Notes: generated by a model not told the origin, from the letters alone. Counted from the stretch's first letter, positions 27,340-36,775 are shown. The stretch is 64,000 nucleotides of DNA from Anabaena sp. 4-3 (GCF_001597745.1 NZ_LUHJ01000042.1:91665-155664), one strand, 5' to 3'. A program made the numbers and translations.

Positions 27340-27577
27340 GAAGATGAGGGGGATGAGGGGGATGTAGCTTGCTTCTCTTACGAGACGCTACCGCGTTCTC
27401 TACGAGACGCTACGCGAACGCGTAGCGTCTCCGTAGGATTCACCCGCAGGGTGGGAGATGAGGGAGAAGGAAGAAGCAGGGGGGCAGGGGAGTAGGGGAG
27501 ATGAGGGAGATGAGAAAGCAGGGGGCAGGGGGAGAAGACTTTTACCCAGTCAACAGTCAACAGTCAACCATCAACAA
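27340..27577 (+). repeat. Palindrome-bearing dispersed block, copy 1
   Basis: Includes a perfect 28-base palindrome at 27404-27431 (arms GAGACGCTACGCG, two-base centre AA), preceded by GATGTAGCTTGCTTCTCT and followed by CCGTAGGATTCACCCGCAGG. The same order of motifs is found at 48485-48600. Flanks are G-rich STRR-like repeats (GGGGGATGAG, GGGGCAGGGG) and, near 27548, tandem CAACAGT units. Any reading frame over it is not a gene. Confidence 0.85.
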
Positions 27578-28540
27578 CTACTCTGATTTTTTGATTCTGT
27601 CAATTTCTTGGCGTAATTCTGCGATTTGACGGCGCAAAATGTCGGCTTCGGTTTCTGGGGTTTGGGAGGCTACATCGACTGCGCCGGAAGCGGGCGATCG
27701 CTGATAATTACCCCGGCGAATTTCTTGATATTCTGATGATGTTGCCCATTGGCGTAAATACTGCACTCTTTCCACCGGGAAAGGATGACTCAACATCATG
27801 CCCTGTCCGCCGTTGTACATTAAGAATTTATACACTTGATTTAGCCCATCTTCGTCTAATGCCTGATAGGTTTCTGACTGCTTGATAAATTCTTGTAAAC
27901 TACATTCGTTCATATATTGGCTACTACCGCCAGAAACCTTCATCATCGAAGACATGACGGTATTTAAGTCATCTATCACCAAAAAAGCTGCTCTATCTGC
28001 GGATAACTCAGCTTTTCGCCGCCATTCAAAAAAAGCGTAAATCAAGGCTTGAGACACCAAGTTACCAATGCCCAAGGTTAAGTCACCTAGTGCAGAAGCG
28101 GCACCCATCGCCCACATCGCCATTTGAATTAAAATAGTATGACCACATTTAATATGCCCCAGTTCATGGGCTAGCACCGCCCTAATTTCGGCTTCATTTA
28201 GTAAGTCTAGTATCCCTGTATTGATCACTATGTAAGGATGCTCTTGGCCGAGGGCATAGCTATTTGCTTGGGGATTTTGTGCAACAAACAGTGTGGGTTC
28301 GGGATAAATGTCCAAATCCCTGACACATTCACGAAACATCTGGTAAATAGTGGAATATTGACGCGGCCCGACTTGGATGGTGTTGCCCATGAGATAGACT
28401 AACTGAGGGCGTTCGTAGAAAAATTCCACAAATTTACGAGCGATGAGATCAAATCCCGGTAAACTGCGTAAAGCTTGCTCGGCTTGGCTATCCAGTGGAT
28501 GGCGAAAGGCTTCGCTGGAGATTCCTGTGTAAGTTGGCAT
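27578..28540 (-). CDS. M48-family membrane-associated zinc metallopeptidase
   Basis: A 320-residue HtpX/Ste24-like peptidase. The zinc motif HELGHIKCGH (about 125) and the downstream Glu in RRKAELSADRAAFL (about 177) are both present, so it should be active. Two hydrophobic stretches lie between them (ILIQMAMWAMGAASALGDLT and IGNLVSQALIYAFF), suggesting membrane insertion. The C-terminus has a coiled-coil (ADILRRQIAELRQEIDRIKK). It probably takes part in membrane protein quality control. A divergent gene starts 140 bases away. Confidence 0.87.
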   Translation of the reverse strand: MPTYTGISSEAFRHPLDSQAEQALRSLPGFDLIARKFVEFFYERPQLVYLMGNTIQVGPRQYSTIYQMFRECVRDLDIYPEPTLFVAQNPQANSYALGQEHPYIVINTGILDLLNEAEIRAVLAHELGHIKCGHTILIQMAMWAMGAASALGDLTLGIGNLVSQALIYAFFEWRRKAELSADRAAFLVIDDLNTVMSSMMKVSGGSSQYMNECSLQEFIKQSETYQALDEDGLNQVYKFLMYNGGQGMMLSHPFPVERVQYLRQWATSSEYQEIRRGNYQRSPASGAVDVASQTPETEADILRRQIAELRQEIDRIKKSE

Positions 28541-28680
28541 AATTTAGGATATTCAGTCAGTGAAGATGAATCAGTGGTAGTTGTCATTAATGGGCTGAAG
28601 AACTAACAACCCCCAAATGACAACATAATAGAAATGGGGCTATTGGCAGTAAACGACATTTTGTATGGGATTTTAAGTGT

Positions 28681-30228
28681 GTGATTGAGGCAGAAGTCCA
28701 TTTGTCATTACATAACTTCCTGCGATCGCAAGCGGGTTTCCCTTCCTGGCCCCATCACTTAACGATGGCACGGTTGGTAGCACGGGCTTTACGTTTGGGA
28801 CGTAGTGCGTTAATTCAAGTCGGCGCGGTTTGCGGCTATCAAGGGCTGTACCGCACCAGTTTTGTAGCATCTGCTTTGATGTGGCCGGGGGCTGTAATCA
28901 TTGTAGCCACGGAAGCAGTACAACAACGGCTATTGCGGGTGGAAATTCCTCGCCTACAGCAATGGCTGCAAGCTAACAAACCAATTAGAACCGGTGACAC
29001 TTGGCCTGGTTCTGAGTTCCAAGGAATACTTCTCACTTCTCCGCAAGCTTGGTTAAAACGACAGCTGACAGATGCTGATGATTTTCCCCCAGGCATACCT
29101 ACGATTATTGATGGAGTAGATGATTTGGAAGATTGGGTACGTGATCAACTTACCCAAACTCTTCAACCCCAAGACTGGGATGAACTCATCTTGGCTTGTC
29201 CTCAGCAAGCCGAGACAATTCGCACCGCCAGGGCGCAACTGACACAGGAATTATTCAAGCATCCGCCTAACCCCTACGAATGCTATTTAATTTCGCACTC
29301 AGAAGCGGATATCTTTCAACATCTGTGTGCGGTGTTAACCTCAGTCGAAGGTTTACCACAAGTGTGGCAAAAATTCTGTAAAGAATTTTCACAAGTCAAC
29401 GATGATTCAGCCGTGCCTTTGTTCTGGGCGACTATTGCCCGTCGTCAAGGTTTATTTTCTCTGCACTACGCACCAATTGAGTTAGCTGCCAGTCTCGCAC
29501 CGATTTGGCAACGGCAACCAGTAGTATTAATTGGTAGTGCTTTAGAGCCAGAAACAGAGGCTCCTTTATTCCGTCAACGTTTGGGTTTAGAAGATGTAAC
29601 TTGCTTGAAATTTGCCTCTGATAGCCAATCAGAAGCGATTCAACTTTACATTCCTTACCAATTGCCCCTACCCAATACGCCGGAATTTCAAGCAGCATTT
29701 ATTCATAAGGTGCGGACGCTGGTATGTCTTTCTGCGACAGCACCAGGGCTAACCTTGTTATTGGTGGGGGATGTGCCACTGAAGGCGCAAGTGGGAGCAA
29801 TTCTCGCCGCCGAGTTTGGTTCACGGGTGCAGGTAGAAAAAACCTGTTTAGATGAAAACGGCATTTTGGTGAGTGGTTGGGAGTTTTGGCGAGAACATCA
29901 AGGAGTATTACCAGCACCGCAATTGTTAATTATTGCAACTTTACCTTTACCATCTTTAGAACATCCCCTGGTAGCTGGTAGGGTAGCTCATTATAAGCGA
30001 TCGCATCAAGATTGGTTTCGGCTATATCTCCTACCCACAGCTTTGAATGAATTGCAACGAGCAGTAGCCCCTGTGCGCGAAAATCAAGGTATTGTGGCTT
30101 TACTAGATAGTCGTGTGATCAACCGTAGCTATGGCTCTCAAGTTCTAGCAGCCTTAAGTCCTTTAGCACGAATTAACTATCTTGATCCAAGTCTGTTTGC
30201 TCATAACAATGAAGAAAATTCTGCTTAG
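28681..30228 (+). CDS. DinG/XPD-like helicase relative lacking Walker A
   Basis: A 515-residue protein whose C-terminal part (LNELQRAVAPVRENQGIVAL, DSRVINRSYGSQVLAAL) fits motifs V-VI of DinG-type helicases. The place where Walker A is expected reads IQVGAVCGYQGLYRTSF with no GK(S/T), and the DEAH box position reads TIIDGVDDLED. The four iron-sulfur cysteines of XPD/DinG are not seen as a set. It therefore looks like a conserved but probably ATPase-inactive helicase derivative. The start is GTG at 28681. Divergent from the M48 gene; function unknown. Confidence 0.7.
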   Translation: MIEAEVHLSLHNFLRSQAGFPSWPHHLTMARLVARALRLGRSALIQVGAVCGYQGLYRTSFVASALMWPGAVIIVATEAVQQRLLRVEIPRLQQWLQANKPIRTGDTWPGSEFQGILLTSPQAWLKRQLTDADDFPPGIPTIIDGVDDLEDWVRDQLTQTLQPQDWDELILACPQQAETIRTARAQLTQELFKHPPNPYECYLISHSEADIFQHLCAVLTSVEGLPQVWQKFCKEFSQVNDDSAVPLFWATIARRQGLFSLHYAPIELAASLAPIWQRQPVVLIGSALEPETEAPLFRQRLGLEDVTCLKFASDSQSEAIQLYIPYQLPLPNTPEFQAAFIHKVRTLVCLSATAPGLTLLLVGDVPLKAQVGAILAAEFGSRVQVEKTCLDENGILVSGWEFWREHQGVLPAPQLLIIATLPLPSLEHPLVAGRVAHYKRSHQDWFRLYLLPTALNELQRAVAPVRENQGIVALLDSRVINRSYGSQVLAALSPLARINYLDPSLFAHNNEENSA

Positions 30229-30343
30229 GATGTAGCACCACCTCAAAGCCACAAAATCAGAGCTTTAAAAACTCGTCAAAATTTAATCGAGAAGCATTAA
30301 AGTGGATTTAGAGTTGAACTTTTGAACTGCAAATTACTAAATT

Positions 30344-30559
30344 ATGGGTGAAGCAAAACGTCGCAAAGCCACAATGGGAGAAAATTACGGTCAAGATCCG
30401 CGAATCTTACCTTGGGTTCCCATCACTAAAAGCCAAGCTGAATTATTTGTGAGTTTGACTACTCGCGGAGCCTGGATTGGTATTGGTGTGATGGTTGTTG
30501 TGTGGTTAACAGTTCGTTTCATCGGGCCTGCCTTCGGTTGGTGGCAAGTTGTTGCATAA
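30344..30559 (+). CDS. DUF2839-family small membrane protein
   Basis: A 71-residue protein starting MGEAKRRKATMGENYG, with one C-terminal membrane helix (GAWIGIGVMVVVWLTVRFIG). The N-terminal MGEAKRRK and layout fit DUF2839, a small cyanobacterial family of unknown role. A hairpin terminator follows 57 bases after the stop. It stands between the DinG-like gene and a 1.3 kb gene-free stretch. Confidence 0.75.
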   Translation: MGEAKRRKATMGENYGQDPRILPWVPITKSQAELFVSLTTRGAWIGIGVMVVVWLTVRFIGPAFGWWQVVA

Positions 30560-30615
30560 AAATTTTAAAAGTGTTTCAACCTAAGTTTGTAAAAATTCTT
30601 ATCTATCTCTGGACT

Positions 30616-30642
30616 GTTAGGCTAATCAAGCCTAACCTATTT
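30616..30642 (+). terminator. Hairpin terminator after the DUF2839 gene
   Basis: GTTAGGCT and AGCCTAAC arms (eight pairs) with a five-base loop, followed by CTATTTT. A typical factor-independent terminator for rightward transcription. Confidence 0.75.
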
Positions 30643-31904
30643 TCCATACTTAGGTTGAATGTTTCATGCTCAAAAATTGAGGAGCGTGAAGCCAGCCCAG
30701 TGGTATTTACTTAACTTGTGCCAATAGTCGCAAGTTAGTTTATCTTCCATCCGATAGAAGATATCAACGTAAATTCAGGAGGAATATAAGCTTACTAAGC
30801 TAGGATAATCATCCAATTTATAGTTGAGTATATTTTGGAGACTCTCACCCTAGTTTGGCATATCGATCAGCATCATTCAGGGTGGTTATTACCAGTTGTT
30901 TTGCAGCCATGATCAATTGAGTAAACATTAATTAATTATGATTGCAGTTTATGTCGAAACCAGAAAACTTACTCAACATTGATGTGACTGCATAGAGCGG
31001 CTAAAGCTTTAGTGTTTCATTGGTTTGACACCAATTTTGTCGTTGCGTAAACAAGGCTACTATTTATTTATAACCCGCGCTAGAGTAGCCAGCTTTCAAT
31101 ATTCAATATGATGGTCGGCTATCAGAGTTTTTTGAAGAAACTTGTGTGCAACTTGGAGGATAATTAAATCTAATCTATTCTATAGAGTTTAATTATAGAT
31201 TCTCTGTGGAATTAAAGCGCATTCTGGCAATGGCAGCCTCAGATTACCGCAATGGCAAGATAATGATTCTGAGTATGATCATGGGTGGTGTTGAGTTTCT
31301 AGAAATTTTAGTAGTAGTGGCTTTTGCCTCCAATTGAGGATTTCGTGTAAGTTGTTAGCAAAACTACTGATGACTGGCAAAGCTCAAACTAGCAACTCAG
31401 CAACCTGGCCCATTCACTTGATATCTTGAGGAGGTGTGTGTTGGATGTACCAAAATCACGGGGTAAAATAACTCTCACTCAAGAAAAATGTATCTTTTCT
31501 GGCATAACAAGTCTACAGTAAACGGCAAAACTAGCTGACATCTGTGAGCATTACCCAAATTGGATGTATGTTACCCAGGAATTGCCATCCGTGGTTTTCC
31601 AGTGGTTGACGAATACCTAGCTTGAGTTAAGCTGAGAGCGATCGCTGTTACGAACAATTACACAAGACAGAGTTTTGTCACAAAAATCATCATTTTACTA
31701 ATTCTATCTGCTCGTTTGATTTGGCAAACTGAATAGTTTGATACGACAAACAATGAAGTTTTCTCTTACCTTAAGCTAGGTAGCCATTTAACTACCTAAT
31801 TAGTGTCCGGTTATTGTAATGAATAGTTTACAATACCAATGGATGAGAAAACCTAAAGAAAATATAAAAGTGACTCAAATGACTGTGGTGTCTGGAGGAC
31901 AAAA
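30643..31904. other. 1.26 kb stretch without recognisable gene
   Basis: Stop codons are frequent in all frames. I see several local inverted repeats, such as GGCTACT (31052) with AGTAGCC (31084), and TCTATAGAGTTTAATTATAGA near 31180. A GGAGG at 31431 is not followed by a convincing frame. It may hold an RNA gene or long leader of the DUF1815 gene, or a decayed gene; none can be supported. Confidence 0.45.
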
Positions 31905-32249
31905 GTGTTTCAAAGACTAGCGCATCAACACCGGCAATTCGTTCAAGACTTGGTAATGAACCTACAAGCCTTGGCAATTGTACTAGAAAGACGGGGATAT
32001 CCTGCGTCTTGTTACACCTGTGGCGACCAAATGAACAGTGCTTCATTTATGGTGAGTTTGGGAAATAATCACCTCATCCGGTTTTTAGTATCCGACTATG
32101 GGATCACCTGGACAGAGATGCGGGATGATCGGGAATTAATGAAATTAGAAGGTGCAGAAGCTATTCACCAACTACAAGAGCTAGCGAATCTTGTCAAGCA
32201 ACCTACACCAGTGATTGCTGGTAGTAAAGTTTTGGCAAAAAGAGGTTAA
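31905..32249 (+). CDS. DUF1815-family protein
   Basis: A 114-residue soluble protein beginning at GTG 31905 with GGAGG 8 bases upstream. It starts MFQRLAHQHRQFVQDLVMNL and includes RRGYPASCYTCGDQMNSASF, IRFLVSDYGITWTEMRDDRE and a helical tail. I recognise it as a member of the cyanobacterial DUF1815 family; function is unknown. The CYTC pair could bind metal but other ligands are not obvious. It is monocistronic, followed by a hairpin at 32407. Confidence 0.7.
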   Translation: MFQRLAHQHRQFVQDLVMNLQALAIVLERRGYPASCYTCGDQMNSASFMVSLGNNHLIRFLVSDYGITWTEMRDDRELMKLEGAEAIHQLQELANLVKQPTPVIAGSKVLAKRG

Positions 32250-32406
32250 TTTCGTCTATATTCCTGTCTTGGTGGGTGTGAGTGAAAACTCCTCCAGCAA
32301 TCGATCTCCTGTCGAGAATCGATTCATTTTTAAGTGTAAAATTTTATTACCAGAGGATAAACAGCAAACATAATTTTTTTTCCACTTCATTTGAGTTAGC
32401 CACAGA

Positions 32407-32442
32407 ATAGGGTGCGTTTCAGGTTGACGAAATGCACCCTAT
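32407..32442. repeat. AGGGTGCGTTTC inverted repeat
   Basis: ATAGGGTGCGTTTC and GAAATGCACCCTAT are facing arms around an eight-base loop with one mismatch. It lies between convergent genes and could serve as a two-way terminator or be a dispersed repeat common in cyanobacteria. Confidence 0.7.
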
Positions 32443-32559
32443 GTCTCATCTTATATTGTGCGAAATGCTTAACAGTACCTAAAATACCGGGTTTTTCCAG
32501 CATTCATCCCACCCAGTTTTTCAACCTGGTGCAAGATGTCGCAGAATGATCATTTCAGC

Positions 32560-33156
32560 CTAATTTGCTACCTCAGCCATTTCAATAACTCGCCCTTCAT
32601 AATCTTTCACGAGAAAATTGAGCGGTTTTTGGTTACGAATCTTGAACTTGAGACCGCGTGTTTCTACTCGCAATAAAATCATCTCTAGGCAGTCACGGTC
32701 AAAACAAACATGACGTTGCTGATTTTTAGTACCTAAACTAGCTCCAGTAATCACATGTAGTTGGGTATTTTTCTTTAATTGATACCACAGCCCATCATTG
32801 CCGTTGTTCATTGTTCTGCCTGACAAGCTAGGACTGGTGGACATATATAGCGGATCTAACCCCGTTGCGCCTATAGTTTGTTCGTAGTTGTAGTAGTAGT
32901 GCAAAGGCACTTCTGCGGCTGGTAAATCTAGCAGCCCTTCATATAACTGTCGGGCAATTTCTAGATCAGAAACCATTACAGTATAAACTTTGGGCGCGCT
33001 GGTGAGAAATAGCCACATAGCACCTGCATAGGCTGCTAGTAGCATCACCATAATACCTTGGGTAGAAAACAGGCTATCTAGGGGAAGGGAGGGCAAAAAA
33101 GAGCCTAAAGTCAAAGGCGCGAGCAGGAACGATATCACACTAGCTGCTATAACCAT
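32560..33156 (-). CDS. Membrane protein with glyoxalase-like (VOC) domain
   Basis: About 198 residues from the ATG at 33156 (a TTG lies two codons before). Two hydrophobic segments at the N-terminus (MVIAASVISFLLAPLTLGSF and GIMVMLLAAYAGAMWLFLTS) are followed by a domain with betaalphabetabetabeta character: VYTVMVSDLEIARQLYEGLL, HVCFDRDCLEMILLRVE and FLVKDYEGRVIEMAEV. This is the pattern of the vicinal-oxygen-chelate fold. Metal ligands cannot be assigned with confidence. It is isolated, divergent from the sigma-like gene. Confidence 0.65.
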   Translation of the reverse strand: MVIAASVISFLLAPLTLGSFLPSLPLDSLFSTQGIMVMLLAAYAGAMWLFLTSAPKVYTVMVSDLEIARQLYEGLLDLPAAEVPLHYYYNYEQTIGATGLDPLYMSTSPSLSGRTMNNGNDGLWYQLKKNTQLHVITGASLGTKNQQRHVCFDRDCLEMILLRVETRGLKFKIRNQKPLNFLVKDYEGRVIEMAEVAN

Positions 33157-33343
33157 GAACAAATTAGAAATTATATAGAGGGAGCCGCTTTTATTATTGT
33201 CTATGAAGACTCAAAAAGGGTCTTGATTCTAGTGTATCAAGAGTCAGTCTGAGCTTTAAACAGACTAACGTCAAGGTATTATACGGCTGAAACTCAGAAT
33301 CATATTGCCAATATTATCTTAACTGCTATCTACCGACTGCTTT

Positions 33344-33973
33344 ATGCAAATTCCTCATTTTCCTGAAGCTAATCACCCACTGGTAAAGTCGCTGTTTCAT
33401 CACAGTGACCAAGAACTGCTGTCTTTGTTTCAAGATCATCCTGATGCTGGCAGATACTTCACAGTGATTTTTTGCCGTTACAGTCCGATAGTTTACACCT
33501 TAATTCAACATTCAGCGCGATCGCCTGTGCAAGCTGAGTATTTATTTGCCCTAACTTGGCGACATATCTATTATCAACTCGGTGGATTAGATTTAAACAA
33601 CCCCCCAGCCGGCCAGGAAGGTTTGACTTTACAAAACTGGCTAATTAATCTCACTGCTTGTTGCATTAACGAAATTGAACTACCACCCACCGAGGCAATA
33701 CATTATTCTCTGCAAGCAACTTCACCGCCGTTATGGTGTTATGTCGAACAGGCGTTAGATCAATTACCGCCAATATTGCGCTTAATGCTGTTAATGGCTC
33801 AAACTTTCCATTGGAGTGAAACGCGCATTGCCGCTTACCTACAAGCCGAAGGCGAAAAAATTACACCGTCTGAGGTAGCTAATTTTCTTCAGTCAGGCTA
33901 TCGTATGCTAGAAGAACAATTACCTACAGACATTCGTGCCATTTATTTGGGCGAGGATATGGCTCAATCATAG
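33344..33973 (+). CDS. ECF sigma factor-like protein
   Basis: A 209-residue protein. Residues about 20-90 resemble sigma region 2 (ELLSLFQDHPDAGRYFTVIF, then LFALTWRHIYYQLGGLD), and residues about 135-195 resemble region 4 (LDQLPPILRLMLLMAQTFHW, ETRIAAYL, NFLQSGYRMLEEQL). Region 3 is absent, as in ECF sigmas. The sequence is divergent, and the typical DNA-contacting residues are not obvious, so it may be an atypical or non-canonical sigma. It lies 99 bases before a secreted TPR protein in the same direction. No anti-sigma gene is evident. Confidence 0.6.
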   Translation: MQIPHFPEANHPLVKSLFHHSDQELLSLFQDHPDAGRYFTVIFCRYSPIVYTLIQHSARSPVQAEYLFALTWRHIYYQLGGLDLNNPPAGQEGLTLQNWLINLTACCINEIELPPTEAIHYSLQATSPPLWCYVEQALDQLPPILRLMLLMAQTFHWSETRIAAYLQAEGEKITPSEVANFLQSGYRMLEEQLPTDIRAIYLGEDMAQS

Positions 33974-34071
33974 CCTAAGTATATCCGCGTATGCTGTCAC
34001 TTTTGATATTGACAAAATAAAACTGTTTTTGCAAGCTTGTACTGAAACAGATAATTTCCGGGGTAAGTTTT

Positions 34072-35169
34072 ATGAGCAGAAGGCATACGGTTTTAAATTT
34101 AATTCCTTACCCTCAAACTTTCAGTTTTGGGTGGGTGAATAAATATCAGTTTTTGAGTTATTACCTGTTACTTGTGACTTTGCTGCTTCATCCTCTGGCG
34201 GCGGGTGCGGTTGACATTACGCAACAACTGCATCGTCCTTTAAGCAGTTCATTTGGGCGACAATCTAGAGATGAAGCCGATAAATTATTACGTATTAGTC
34301 AGCAGCAATATCATGCTGGTGCGGCGGCGAAAGCCATTGAATCCGGCTTACAAGCACTCAATATTTATCACTTAATTGGTGATGTCAAAGCTAAAGGTTC
34401 GACTTATGATTTGCTAGCTAGGGCTTATATACAGTTAGGTCTTTATAAAGAAGGTGAAGACGCTTTACGGCGACAGTTAGCGATCGCACGAGACACCCAT
34501 GATTTTCAATCTCAGATATTTGCTTTAAATAACCTGGCTACATTGTTCCTACAAGCTGGGGAACCCATCCCCGCCGGGAAGACAGTAGAGGAAGCACTGA
34601 AAATTGCTCACAATGTCAAAAATATAGAAGGTGAAGGACTATCTTTAAGTAATTTAGGTTTAGTATCAGCTAGGCTCGGAGACTACAACCAAGCCATTAA
34701 ACTGTATGAAACCGCGCTCAAATACCGCCGCCAAACAGGTGATATTAACGGTGAACTCAACACTTTAAATAACTTAGGTGATGTTTATCTAGCGGCGGGT
34801 AATTATCCAGATACGATAGGGACTTATGGCGCAGCCTTGCGGATGGCTAAAATCAACAGCGATCGCACCAATCAATTACGGGCGATTGATGGTTTAGTTG
34901 CAGCGCACAGTGCCGTCGGGCGTTATGAACGCGCCTTCGAGTTACTGCAACAACGCTTAATCCTAGCCCAACAATCACAAAATCTGCGAGAACAATTAAA
35001 CTCCTTTGAATCTTATGCCCAACTTTATGAACAGCTAGGGAATTATTCCACAGCTCGTAATTTTTACGAAAGAGCCATCATCCTCTCACAAACCCTAGAA
35101 GATAGTAAAAAAGAAGTTTTCTTACGGGATCGAGTCACGCAAATGCTCAAGAAGCCAGGGCGGAGGTGA
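34072..35169 (+). CDS. Secreted tetratricopeptide-repeat protein
   Basis: A 365-residue protein with an N-terminal hydrophobic segment (FLSYYLLLVTLLLHPLAAGA, about 27-46) that should direct export. The rest is a run of TPR helices, roughly seven repeats, for example ALNNLATLFLQAGEPIPAGK, LSNLGLVSARLGDYNQAIKL and LNNLGDVYLAAGNYPDTIGT. TPRs mediate protein contacts. No enzymatic domain. GGGG at about 34061 serves as ribosome site. It follows the sigma-like gene and could be in its transcript; the role is unknown. Confidence 0.8.
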   Translation: MSRRHTVLNLIPYPQTFSFGWVNKYQFLSYYLLLVTLLLHPLAAGAVDITQQLHRPLSSSFGRQSRDEADKLLRISQQQYHAGAAAKAIESGLQALNIYHLIGDVKAKGSTYDLLARAYIQLGLYKEGEDALRRQLAIARDTHDFQSQIFALNNLATLFLQAGEPIPAGKTVEEALKIAHNVKNIEGEGLSLSNLGLVSARLGDYNQAIKLYETALKYRRQTGDINGELNTLNNLGDVYLAAGNYPDTIGTYGAALRMAKINSDRTNQLRAIDGLVAAHSAVGRYERAFELLQQRLILAQQSQNLREQLNSFESYAQLYEQLGNYSTARNFYERAIILSQTLEDSKKEVFLRDRVTQMLKKPGRR

Positions 35170-35190
35170 AAAGAGAGGCAGGGGGGCAGG

Positions 35191-35250
35191 AGGCAGGGGA
35201 GGCAGGGGAGGCAGGGGAGGCAGGGGAGGCAGGGGAGGCAGGGGGAGAAA
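35191..35250 (+). repeat. GGCAGGGGAG tandem repeat
   Basis: Six nearly perfect copies of the ten-base unit GGCAGGGGAG, followed by ATGACTAATGACTA units up to 35286. The latter contain the stop codon of the gene at 35281. Confidence 0.88.
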
Positions 35251-35280
35251 AACTAATGACCAATGACTAATGACTAATGA

Positions 35281-36144
35281 CTAATTCAAAAACACAGTAC
35301 CATCTTGTTGAATTCTGACTGTACCTTTATCTTCGCCGGGTTCAGTGGTAGAGTTGAGGGTAACTCTTAACATCCCTGCTTCCCCGGTGGGTTGTGGAAT
35401 TACCTTCACTAATCCGCCATCCTTACGGTAGATTGTCAGTGTAACTGGTGCGCCTAAACCTTGGAGCATGACATTAGAGTTACCTTGAAGCGTTCGGGGT
35501 TCCGTATCGCCAATTACTTGATAAGTTACCTCCGCACCAGTATTATTCACTAAATTGACATTTACCCTACCATTGGCGAGTGCAAGTCTAGCACTGGCTG
35601 GTTGTCGTTCCCTTGGTAGGGGCGGTTGAGCGACAGACACCTCTGGGCGAGCCGGAATTACTTGCTCAGGATTGATACCTCGTGCTATCAACTGTTGAGT
35701 GAAAGCATTGGGAGGACACCCTTGAGGTACAACATTTCTAGTATTGAAAGGCTCTTCATAATAAATCCGAGGGCAGGGATTAATGCCCGTAGTGCGAGTT
35801 TGGGGTGCTTCACCGCCCATACCCATCCCTGGCTGATATGGTGACTGTGTGACAGGGGGTAAAGTTGCCGGTAAAAGTCCTTGAGCTGCTAGCCTGCGAG
35901 TTAAGGTATTAGGAGGACATCCCCTTGGTACTAACACCCGCTCATCGTGCGGTTTTTCGTAAAAAATACTAGGACAAGGGTTAACTCTGGAATTAGGTTC
36001 CGGTATGGGTTGTTGTAGGGGTTGTTGTAGGGGTTGCTGTGCTGATACTGCTTGAGGAATTGCTGATATGCTCATCAGTAATCCTCCACAGATAGCACTA
36101 AATAATTTAGTGGAATTTTGCAACTTTTGAGAATGTATAGACAT
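35281..36144 (-). CDS. Secreted protein with duplicated NPCP...GCPPN module
   Basis: The ATG at 36144 has AGGAG six bases upstream and gives 287 residues; longer starts lack such a site. After a signal peptide (LFSAICGGLLMSISAIPQAV, cleavage near VSA) come two copies of a module of about 38 residues: NPCPSIFYEKPHDERVLVPR then GCPPN, and NPCPRIYYEEPFNTRNVVPQ then GCPPN, each with two Cys. The C-terminal 100 residues look beta-rich (LVNNTGAEVTYQVIG, GTVRIQQDGTVFLN). No known family. The stop codon lies within an ATGACTA repeat. Confidence 0.72.
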   Translation of the reverse strand: MSIHSQKLQNSTKLFSAICGGLLMSISAIPQAVSAQQPLQQPLQQPIPEPNSRVNPCPSIFYEKPHDERVLVPRGCPPNTLTRRLAAQGLLPATLPPVTQSPYQPGMGMGGEAPQTRTTGINPCPRIYYEEPFNTRNVVPQGCPPNAFTQQLIARGINPEQVIPARPEVSVAQPPLPRERQPASARLALANGRVNVNLVNNTGAEVTYQVIGDTEPRTLQGNSNVMLQGLGAPVTLTIYRKDGGLVKVIPQPTGEAGMLRVTLNSTTEPGEDKGTVRIQQDGTVFLN

Positions 36145-36431
36145 GATTAACTCCTGTGGAAATTTAAGTTTTACAGGTTTAAACATTTATTAATTAGCCA
36201 ATTCAACAATAAAAAATAAACTTAATTACTGAAACTTGACGTATATAAGTCTAGCAACTATTAATTTTGAATATATCTAGCTTTAGACCGGAAATAATAG
36301 ACAAAAATCACGGTTTTTTCTCTCTTAAGTATGAGTTTTAATGTCTAAAAAAATCCGATTCAACAGTAAATATTAAGTAGTGGCGTGGCAAGGCTAAAAT
36401 AGTGCAAAAATATAGTTCTTGTGTGTGGTGT

Positions 36432-36468
36432 AAGCTCTCTAGCCTGCACCGGACTGGCTAGAGAACTT
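36432..36468. repeat. Inverted repeat upstream of the secreted-protein gene
   Basis: AAGCTCTCTAGCC faces GGCTAGAGAACTT around an 11-base loop with one bulge, and the outer flanks (TGTGG and CCCACA) extend the pairing. It lies in the spacer between two leftward genes and could end transcripts arriving from the DUF2267 gene. Confidence 0.7.
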
Positions 36469-36612
36469 ATCCCACAAGAGAGTTTTAATGCAACACTTTA
36501 AGCTGGCCAAGTCACTACAATTTAAGGTTTACTGAAAACAATTTATAGCTGTAATATCAAGTCCGGTTAATTACTGATAATTAACTGAAGATGCAGACTT
36601 TTCTCTGACTCT

Positions 36613-36690
36613 GTTCCCCGTTCCCCGTTACCTGTTCCCCGTTACCTGTTCCCCGTTACCTGTTCCCTGTTCCCCGTTCCCTGTTCCCTA
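36613..36690 (+). repeat. STRR array (TTCCCCG / TTACCTG units)
   Basis: About eleven heptamers alternating between GTTCCCC, GTTACCT and GTTCCCT. It lies downstream of the DUF2267 gene and is typical STRR sequence. Confidence 0.88.
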
Positions 36691-36775
36691 GCCCTCACAG
36701 ATATGATAACTATTCCAACGGACATGACCAATATTTCAGGCAGTTCCTAACTTTCAGCTAAAGCACCCTAAAATT

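Noticed and set aside
27378..27560. 60-codon frame rich in Pro/Leu/Ser
   Set aside because: Lies wholly in palindromic and STRR repeats; the translation is repeat-derived.
30502..30714. 70-codon frame overlapping the DUF2839 gene
   Set aside because: Overlaps the conserved gene and crosses its terminator hairpin.
35191..35250. Possible CRISPR-like array
   Set aside because: Units are contiguous ten-base repeats with no spacers; it is a simple tandem repeat.
36613..36690. Possible CRISPR-like array
   Set aside because: Heptamer repeats without spacers and no cas genes in the window.
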